A program made the position numbers and the translations under genes. The notes below the pieces were generated by a model that had not been told where the DNA came from, did not search any database, and saw nothing but the letters and a program-made list of their open reading frames with translations. From assembly GCA_021818425.1 (NCBI GenBank), contig JAKAEC010000003.1, positions 28,210 to 92,209 on the forward strand: a DNA stretch of 64,000 nt. The letters run 5' to 3'. The stretch is from Pseudomonadota bacterium (GTDB lineage Bacteria > Pseudomonadota > Alphaproteobacteria > Acetobacterales > Acetobacteraceae). Shown here one piece after another: positions 58,777 through 64,000 of the stretch (its first letter is position 1; the number at the start of each line of letters is the position of its first letter).

Positions 58777-60033
58777 TTACAACATGTCGCGTAGGCGAAA
58801 CCAGGCGGTCGCCAAAACCAAAGCAGGCATGCGAAACAGCTGACCACCAGGAAAGCGCGCATGCGGAATCCTGGCGAATACATCGAACCGTTCGGCCTGC
58901 CCGACCACAGCCTCCGCCGCCAGCTTGCCAGCAAGGCCCGTGAGCGCCAAGCCATGGCCTGAAAATCCCTGGAGAAATAGGACGTTCCGCGCCAGCCTGC
59001 CAAAATGCGGGGCACGGTTGCGCGTAATGTCCACGAAACCGCCCCAAGCGTATTCCACTTTGGCGTCCTTCAGTTGCGGAAACACCGCCACGGCGCGCCT
59101 CAGCATTGTAGCCCTCAGATTGGGCGGTGAAAGCGTGGAGTAAGATACGCGTCCGCCAAATAGCATCCGACCGTCTACGGAACGGCGGAAATAATCCAGC
59201 ACAAAATTCATATCCGCCACCGCTTCGTTGCCGGGGATCAGCGCCGGAACATCTGCGCGCGGCTCTGTAGCCATAACATAGGTACCCACCGGCATCACGT
59301 AGCCGTTGATTGCCGGCTCCAGCCCATTGAGATAGGCGCCGCCTGCGATGATGAGCGATTTCGCCCGCACCTTGTGTCGGTCTACGTAAAGCGTGAGAGA
59401 CTGGCCATGCTTCACCTGCGTGACACGCGCGTGTTCAAAAATCCGGGCACCGGCTGCCTGCGCGGCCAGTGCCAGCCCCAACGTGTAATTGAGCGGATGC
59501 ACATGCCCGGCGATTTTATCTTCAAGCGCTGCGATGTAGCGTGGGCTATCCAGCCGCTGGCGCAGCTCAGCCCCTTCTAGCAGGCGGCCCACGGGCGCGC
59601 CAATCTTGACCAACTCCTCCTGCTCCCTATGCAGCGCCCGCACTTGGCGCCGCTTAAGTGCCGCATGCAGATAGCCAATATGCGGATCGCACGGAATGCT
59701 ATGGCGGACGATGCGCGCATGCAGCAAATCCACCGCCTCGACCGACATGTCCCAAAGCTTTTTGGCCTCGCTGGGGCCGACCAGATTTGTGAGCGTGTGC
59801 ATCGAAGCGCCGAAGCCCGGCAATACCTGGCCGCCATTACGGCCCGAGGCACCCCAGCCAATCTCTCGTGCCTCGAGCAGCACGGGCTTGTAGCCTTTCT
59901 CGGCTAGGTGCAGCGCGGCCGAAACACCGGAAATGCCTCCGCCAATTACGGCTACGTCCGCTTCGATATCCTGCTCCAGAGAGGATGCGGAAAAATTCAG
60001 GCGCCGCGTAGCTTGGTAATAATTTGCTTCCAT
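58777..60033 (-). CDS. puuB: Gamma-glutamylputrescine oxidoreductase-like FAD enzyme (PuuB)
   Basis: FAD-dependent oxidase of the DAO/PuuB family, 418 residues. The dinucleotide fold is AVIGGGISGVSAALHLAEKG, then REIGWGASGRNGGQVLPGF, a PuuB-type signature. Later motifs include GGAYLNGLEPAINGYVMPVG and VLFLQGFSGHGLALTGLAGKL. PuuB oxidises gamma-glutamyl-putrescine to the aldehyde. It follows puuA by 5 bp in the same direction, so the first two steps of the gamma-glutamylated putrescine pathway are together. puuC and puuD are not in the window. Confidence 0.87.
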   Translation of the reverse strand: MEANYYQATRRLNFSASSLEQDIEADVAVIGGGISGVSAALHLAEKGYKPVLLEAREIGWGASGRNGGQVLPGFGASMHTLTNLVGPSEAKKLWDMSVEAVDLLHARIVRHSIPCDPHIGYLHAALKRRQVRALHREQEELVKIGAPVGRLLEGAELRQRLDSPRYIAALEDKIAGHVHPLNYTLGLALAAQAAGARIFEHARVTQVKHGQSLTLYVDRHKVRAKSLIIAGGAYLNGLEPAINGYVMPVGTYVMATEPRADVPALIPGNEAVADMNFVLDYFRRSVDGRMLFGGRVSYSTLSPPNLRATMLRRAVAVFPQLKDAKVEYAWGGFVDITRNRAPHFGRLARNVLFLQGFSGHGLALTGLAGKLAAEAVVGQAERFDVFARIPHARFPGGQLFRMPALVLATAWFRLRDML

Positions 60034-60038
60034 GGAAT

Positions 60039-61388
60039 TTAGACGTTCAGCAGCAAGTGCTCACGCTCCCAGGATGAGATCACCCGTAAATAGGTTTCAT
60101 ATTCCAGCCGCTTTACGGCCACCAGAACATCGACCAGCTTGTTGCCCAGCACGTCGCGAATGGGCTGCGAGTTGTCCATCAAGTCCAGCGCGTGGGATAG
60201 CTCTCGCGGTAGGGTATATTCGCCAGTATAGGCCGAGCCGATCTGTTCCGGCGGCGCCTCTAACTGCTCGACCATGCCCAGATAGCCACAGGCAAGCGTG
60301 GCCGCAAAGGCGAGGTAAGGGTTGGCATCTGCGCCGGGTACACGATTTTCCACGCGCATAGCTGCCGGCTCGCCATAGGGCACGCGCAAACCACAGGTGC
60401 GGTTGTCATATCCCCATTGCAGATTGATCGGCGCGTTAGAAAAGCGCGTTAGCCGACGGTAGGAATTAACGTTCGGCGCGAATATCGGCATCACCGCTGG
60501 AATGTATTTCTGCAAGCCGGCCAGATAGCTTTTGAACAAGGCGCTGGCCTTGCCGTTTGCGCCGGCAAAAAGATTCTGCCCTGTCTTCGGGTCTACTATG
60601 CTCTGGTGCACATGCATCGCACTTCCCGGCTCGCCGCCCATCGGCTTGGCCATGAAGGTGGCGTAGATATTATGGCGCAACGCCACCTCGCGCACCGTGC
60701 GTTTAAACAGAAATACTTGGTCTGCGCGGTGCAGTGGATCGCCGTGCAGCAGGTTGATCTCCACCTGCGCAGCCCCTTCTTCGTGGATCAGCGTGTCAAG
60801 ATCCATCTCCTGTAAATCACAGAAATCGTACATTTCCTCGAAGAGCGGATCGAATTCGTTCACCGCGTCAATCGAGTATGCTTGGCGGCCGCTTTCCTGC
60901 CGACCAGACCGCCCGACAGGTGGCGTGAGTGGATAGTCAGGGTCGGTATTACGACCGACGAGATAAAATTCTAACTCGGGTGCCAGCACTGGCTGCCAGC
61001 CCTTCTCCTCGTAAAGCCTGAGCACACGCTGCAGCACTTGCCGAGGCGCGATCGGCACCGGCGTGCCGTTCGCGTATTGGCAATCGTGAATGATCTGCGC
61101 GGTAGGCTCATGCGCCCAAGGCACGAGGCGAACAGTGGAGGTGTCGGGCACCAGCTTGATGTCAATGATCGCCGGGTCTGTCAGCTTGTCCATTGGGTCA
61201 TCGGGATATTCGCCCGTGACGGACTGGATGAAGATGGCTTCCGGCAAGCGCGGCGCCCCGCCCCTGATGAATTTCTCGGCCGGCATGATTTTGCCACGGG
61301 GAATGCCGGTAATATCGGGCACAAGGCATTCGACCTCGGTGATGCGATGTTCCTCAAACCAGTCCTTGAGGTCGATTCTGGTACTCAT
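60039..61388 (-). CDS. puuA: Gamma-glutamylputrescine synthetase (glutamine synthetase family, PuuA)
   Basis: ATP-dependent ligase of 449 residues that joins glutamate to putrescine. Glutamine synthetase motifs: DIEL-like ELEFYLVG, AQVEINLLHGDPLHRAD, HVHQSIVD and NLQWGYDNRTCGLRVP. The N-terminus TEVECLVPDITGIPRGKIMP and absence of a glnA/glnB context favour PuuA over true GlnA. PuuA-type enzymes show PDxTGxxRGK-like starts, as here. It is divergent from the PuuR-type regulator, with 246 bp between them. Confidence 0.88.
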   Translation of the reverse strand: MSTRIDLKDWFEEHRITEVECLVPDITGIPRGKIMPAEKFIRGGAPRLPEAIFIQSVTGEYPDDPMDKLTDPAIIDIKLVPDTSTVRLVPWAHEPTAQIIHDCQYANGTPVPIAPRQVLQRVLRLYEEKGWQPVLAPELEFYLVGRNTDPDYPLTPPVGRSGRQESGRQAYSIDAVNEFDPLFEEMYDFCDLQEMDLDTLIHEEGAAQVEINLLHGDPLHRADQVFLFKRTVREVALRHNIYATFMAKPMGGEPGSAMHVHQSIVDPKTGQNLFAGANGKASALFKSYLAGLQKYIPAVMPIFAPNVNSYRRLTRFSNAPINLQWGYDNRTCGLRVPYGEPAAMRVENRVPGADANPYLAFAATLACGYLGMVEQLEAPPEQIGSAYTGEYTLPRELSHALDLMDNSQPIRDVLGNKLVDVLVAVKRLEYETYLRVISSWEREHLLLNV

Positions 61389-61572
61389 TCTGGCTCCGTT
61401 GCCGTAAATGCGGCAAACGCCGCATCGCTTCCGCTAATGTCGATTTAGAAACTACCGGGCCTGGCATTTCACGGCACGCAAGCCTCAGCCGCCTCACGCG
61501 CCAATCTCGCCTAACACGCGGAGACGCGTCAAGAATATTCGCAAACATCTTTTTGCACCAAATGCTTTTTTC

Positions 61573-61600
61573 TTGTAGTGACGACGGTTTTTGATAAGAT
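61573..61600 (+). promoter_or_regulatory. Possible promoter of puuR
   Basis: TTGTAG (61573-61578), 16-bp spacer, TAAGAT (61595-61600), about 35 bp before the ATG. An AT-rich segment with GATTTGTTGAAAATC overlaps the downstream edge and could be a self-operator; this is speculative. Confidence 0.4.
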
Positions 61601-61634
61601 TTGTTGAAAATCCTAAACGCACGGACGAGCTGGC

Positions 61635-62213
61635 ATGTCATTGCCTTCACAGGACGAGAGAATCTCCGACGATATCGGAATCCGGCTCCGGCTGGTCCGG
61701 CAGATTTTCGGGCTCACTCAACGGGAGTTGGCCCGCCGTGCTGGGGTAACTAACGGCGCTATTTCACTGATCGAGCAGAACCGCGTCAGCCCGTCGATTT
61801 CATCGCTCAAAAAGATACTCGAGGGCATCCCACTCTCTCTTGCGGATTTTTTTACATTGAATTTTTCACCTTCGGATGAGGTGTTCTTCGCCGCCGATGA
61901 CCTGACCGAAATCGCCCATCAGCCGGAAATTTCGATGCGCCTAGTCGGCCGCCGTACGAAAGGCCGGGCGCTGGGCATGCTGCACGAGGTGTATCAACCC
62001 GGGGCAGATACGGGCGAAACCATGCTGCGCCACGAAGGCGAAGAATGCGGCATCGTCGTGTCCGGCTGCCTCACCGTCACCGTAGGAACGCAAGAGCGCA
62101 CACTGCGACCTGGCGAGGCTTATTATTTCCGCTCGGACATTCCACACCGCTTCCGCAACCAAGGGACGGAGCCCTGCGTGCTGATTAGCGCTAACGCGCC
62201 CCCCACATTCTGA
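61635..62213 (+). CDS. puuR: XRE-cupin transcriptional regulator, PuuR-like
   Basis: Repressor of putrescine utilisation, 192 residues. An XRE helix-turn-helix (about residues 15-70: IRLRLVRQIFGLTQRELARRAG, SLIEQNRVSPSISSLKKILEG) is joined to a cupin domain (about 115-190: EGEECGIVVSGCLTVTVG, RPGEAYYFRSDIPHRFRN). That pairing is the PuuR architecture. Divergence from puuA supports the name. The GFA-family gene begins 2 bp after its stop codon. Confidence 0.9.
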   Translation: MSLPSQDERISDDIGIRLRLVRQIFGLTQRELARRAGVTNGAISLIEQNRVSPSISSLKKILEGIPLSLADFFTLNFSPSDEVFFAADDLTEIAHQPEISMRLVGRRTKGRALGMLHEVYQPGADTGETMLRHEGEECGIVVSGCLTVTVGTQERTLRPGEAYYFRSDIPHRFRNQGTEPCVLISANAPPTF

Positions 62214-62215
62214 GC

Positions 62216-62398
62216 ATGGGTACCATTCTCATAGGCGGCTGCCTTTGCGGCGCCGTGATCTACCGGTTAATACACCAGCCTGGCGACATGGCTGATGTTT
62301 GCTTCTGCCGGGAATGTCGGAAGGCAAGCGGTGCCGCTGCCTTGCCTTGGGTGCAGGTGACGCCTCGGCGCTTTGTCCCCACCAAGGGAGTAGCGAAG
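62216..62398 (+). pseudogene. GFA/CENP-V family gene, 5' part, interrupted by an IS5-type element
   Basis: The first 61 codons of a GFA-family protein: GGCLCGAVIYRL and CFCRECRKASGAAALPW carry the zinc-binding cysteines. Coding sense ends at VAK (62398), where the IS begins. Across the IS, the frame resumes at 63968 with YLRAPDGTLPR. GFA proteins are glutathione-dependent formaldehyde-activating enzyme relatives, though most have unproven function. The gene is directly downstream of puuR. Confidence 0.8.
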
Positions 62399-63967
62399 TC
62401 ACCTGTGAAAAAACGAACTTTGCTGATCTGGCCGCGATGTTTTAGCGGCGGGCAATATTGGGATTTGCAAGGTCTGGGAGACCTGAGTGGGAAAACCTTG
62501 CAAAACCGTTGGAGCGTTGCGCGGTGGTCGCGATCGTGATTCTCTCCCTTTGATGCCGAACATCATGTGTTTGGCGTGGAGGAAAGGATGCCGCCGAAGC
62601 TGAATGCCTCGCAGGATGATCTCGAACTGTTCCGCTCGCGGCTGGAGAACATCATCGACCAGCGGCATCCCCTGGTGCGGCTGGCCCGGCTGATCGACTG
62701 GCGGGTCTTCGAGGAACGCTTTGGCACACTCTACGCCGAGGCGGCGGGACGTCCGGCGCTGCCGACCCGCCTGATGGTGGCGCTGCATCTTCTCAAGCAC
62801 ATGGATGGGCTGTCCGACGAAGCGATTTGCGCGCGCTATCTCGACAGTCCGTATGTCCAGGCATTCTGCGGCGAGACGCATTTCCAGCACACGCTGCCGC
62901 TTGATCGATCCTCGATGACGCGCTGGCGCAAACGGATCGGGCCCGAGCGGATGGAGGCCCTGCTCGCCGAGACGCTGGCGGCCGCCGAGCGGGGTGGTGC
63001 CGTGGCGGAGAAGCACTACGAGCGGGTCACCATCGATACCACGGTCCAGCCAAAGGCCGTGACGCATCCGACCGACAGCAAGCTCCTGCACAGCGGCATC
63101 GAGACACTGGCGCGGATGGCACGCCGGCACGGCATCACGCTGCGCCAGTCGTATCGCCGGGTTGCGCGCTACGCCAGGCAGGAAGCGGCGCGCCTGCACC
63201 ATGGTGGCAAACGCCGCGAGGCCGAGGCTCGCGTGCGCAAGCTGCGAACCTGGCTGGGCCGGCTGGCTCGTGACATCACCCGCAAGATCGCAGGCAACGC
63301 TGAAGCGAAGGCCACGTTCGCCGAAACACTGGGCCTGATCAATCGCCTGCTTCGCCAGAAGCGCTCCGACCGCGGTGCCGACAAGCTCTATTCCCTGCAC
63401 GCGCCTGAGGTGGAGTGCATCGGCAAGGGCAAGGCCAGGACGCGCTTCGAATTCGGCGTGAAGGTCTCCATCGCCACCACCAACGCCGCCGCACCCGGCG
63501 GTCAGTTCGTTCTCGGCATGCAGAGCAGGCCGGGAAATCCCTATGACGGCCACACCCTGGCCGGCCAGATCGAGCAGGTCGAGCGGATCACCGGCGTTGC
63601 CGTCGCCCGCGCCTATGTCGACCGCGGCTATCGCGGCCACGGCGTCGAAGCCGAGGGCAGAAGGATCTTCATCTCCCGCCAGAAACGCGGCATCACCCCC
63701 ACCATCCGCCGCGAGTTGCGCCGACGCGCCGCCATCGAACCCGTCATCGGCCACATGAAGACCGATGGCCATCTCGGAAGAAACTTCCTGCTCGGCGTCG
63801 ACGGTGATGCCATCAACGCCGTCCTCGCCGGCGTCGGACACAACCTCCGACTGCTCCGCAGATGGTTGATCAGGCTTCTTTGTGCCCTCGTCGCATGGCT
63901 CTCTGCCGCAAACCGCTCACCAAGCCTCAGCTTCGCCTACCGCCAGATCGCATAGTTCACAGGCGAC
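62399..63967 (+). mobile_element. IS5-type insertion sequence in the GFA-family gene
   Basis: About 1.57 kb. Terminal inverted repeats are visible: GTCACCTGTGAA at 62398-62409 and, on the opposite strand, GTCGCCTGTGAA from 63967 back to 63956 (11 of 12 match). The exact outer base is uncertain by 1-2 bp. No convincing target duplication is seen at the two ends. It contains one transposase gene. Confidence 0.85.
62588..63955 (+). CDS. IS5-family transposase
   Basis: DDE transposase of 455 residues. The N-terminus (RLARLIDWRVFEERFGTLY, LMVALHLLKHMDGLSDEAICARYLDSPYVQAF, DRSSMTRWRKRIG) and catalytic regions (VTIDTTVQPKAVTHPTDSKL, VDRGYRGHG and RRAAIEPVIGHMKTDGHLGRNFL) match the IS5 family as in many alphaproteobacterial copies. 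The start ATG 62588 has GGAGGAAAGG immediately upstream; GTG 62567 is the other option. The frame is intact, so the element may still be mobile. A long antisense frame over it is a composition artefact. Confidence 0.93.
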   Translation: MPPKLNASQDDLELFRSRLENIIDQRHPLVRLARLIDWRVFEERFGTLYAEAAGRPALPTRLMVALHLLKHMDGLSDEAICARYLDSPYVQAFCGETHFQHTLPLDRSSMTRWRKRIGPERMEALLAETLAAAERGGAVAEKHYERVTIDTTVQPKAVTHPTDSKLLHSGIETLARMARRHGITLRQSYRRVARYARQEAARLHHGGKRREAEARVRKLRTWLGRLARDITRKIAGNAEAKATFAETLGLINRLLRQKRSDRGADKLYSLHAPEVECIGKGKARTRFEFGVKVSIATTNAAAPGGQFVLGMQSRPGNPYDGHTLAGQIEQVERITGVAVARAYVDRGYRGHGVEAEGRRIFISRQKRGITPTIRRELRRRAAIEPVIGHMKTDGHLGRNFLLGVDGDAINAVLAGVGHNLRLLRRWLIRLLCALVAWLSAANRSPSLSFAYRQIA

Positions 63968-64000
63968 TACCTACGAGCCCCGGATGGTACTCTCCCCCGT
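63968..64000 (+). pseudogene. GFA-family gene, continuation after the IS (partial)
   Basis: Thirty-three bases read YLRAPDGTLPR in the frame that continues codon 61 of the interrupted GFA gene if the IS is removed. It leaves the window here. Such a segment precedes the C-terminal cysteines in GFA proteins, but it is too short to prove alone. Confidence 0.5.

Noticed and set aside
57842..59047. Long N-terminal extension of the universal stress protein
   Set aside because: The extra 110 or so residues lie inside puuB in another frame and have no Usp features.
62399..63841. 480-codon minus-strand frame antisense to the IS5-type transposase
   Set aside because: Its composition mirrors the GC-rich transposase codons, it has no recognisable motif, and long antisense frames are common over IS5 genes.

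Overview
The window looks like chromosomal DNA of an alphaproteobacterium, most likely of the order Rhodospirillales and plausibly Acetobacteraceae. The F1 ATP synthase genes stand alone in the order atpHAGDC, without F0 genes. RlmH, GpmI, an EnvC-type factor, CtpA and RppH lie in one run, and rph is divergent from hrcA. A phasin points to polyhydroxyalkanoate granules. The genus cannot be fixed from sequence reading alone.

Layout. 1-8.9 kb: plus-strand run of rlmH (3' end), gpmI, envC-like, ctpA, rppH, a dienelactone hydrolase-like gene, a patatin-like lipase and parE. 9.3-10.1 kb: HU, tRNA-Phe and tRNA-Thr on the minus strand. 10.1-12.4 kb: gene-poor, partly very AT-rich stretch with decayed coding remnants. 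12.4-21.8 kb: mtnP, a DEAD-box helicase, a GH17-GT2 glucan synthase (NdvB-like), a CorC/HlyC protein, an orphan ParB, cysteine synthase and a rhodanese. 21.8-22.8 kb: fossil of an IS481-type element. 22.8-32.4 kb: MscS, RlmD-like methyltransferase, second DEAD-box helicase, a copper locus (cueR and copZ intact, copA pump destroyed), an ABC exporter, a GT4 glycosyltransferase, another eroded spacer and a DUF5335-like protein. 32.8-36.6 kb: clpA, clpS and phasin. 36.9-41.1 kb: a D,D-carboxypeptidase / DedA / ATP-grasp cassette and a second MscS. 41.2-50.6 kb: priA, transaldolase, xerC, a TauE/SafE permease and atpHAGDC. 51.1-58.7 kb: small membrane protein, asd, SIMPL protein, ispD-rph, hrcA, degP and a universal stress protein. 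58.7-64 kb: a gamma-glutamylputrescine module (puuB, puuA, puuR), then a GFA-family gene split by an IS5-type element.

How the genes work together. Several form clear units: cell-wall factors with lower glycolysis (gpmI-envC-ctpA), N-end-rule proteolysis (clpS-clpA), ribosome maturation (rlmD-like with a DEAD-box helicase), envelope maintenance (carboxypeptidase, DedA, ATP-grasp), energy (ATP synthase F1) and polyamine breakdown (puu genes). Osmotic adaptation recurs, with the NdvB-like synthase and two MscS channels.

Most of the window is ordinary core genome. The most informative parts are signs of genome erosion: a copper ATPase reduced to fragments beside an intact CueR and a CueR-type operator, an IS481 fossil, low-GC coding remnants, and a fresh IS5-type insertion whose flanks still join into one reading frame. 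I found no CRISPR array, defence island or prophage. The least characterised functional unit is the carboxypeptidase-DedA-ATP-grasp cassette.
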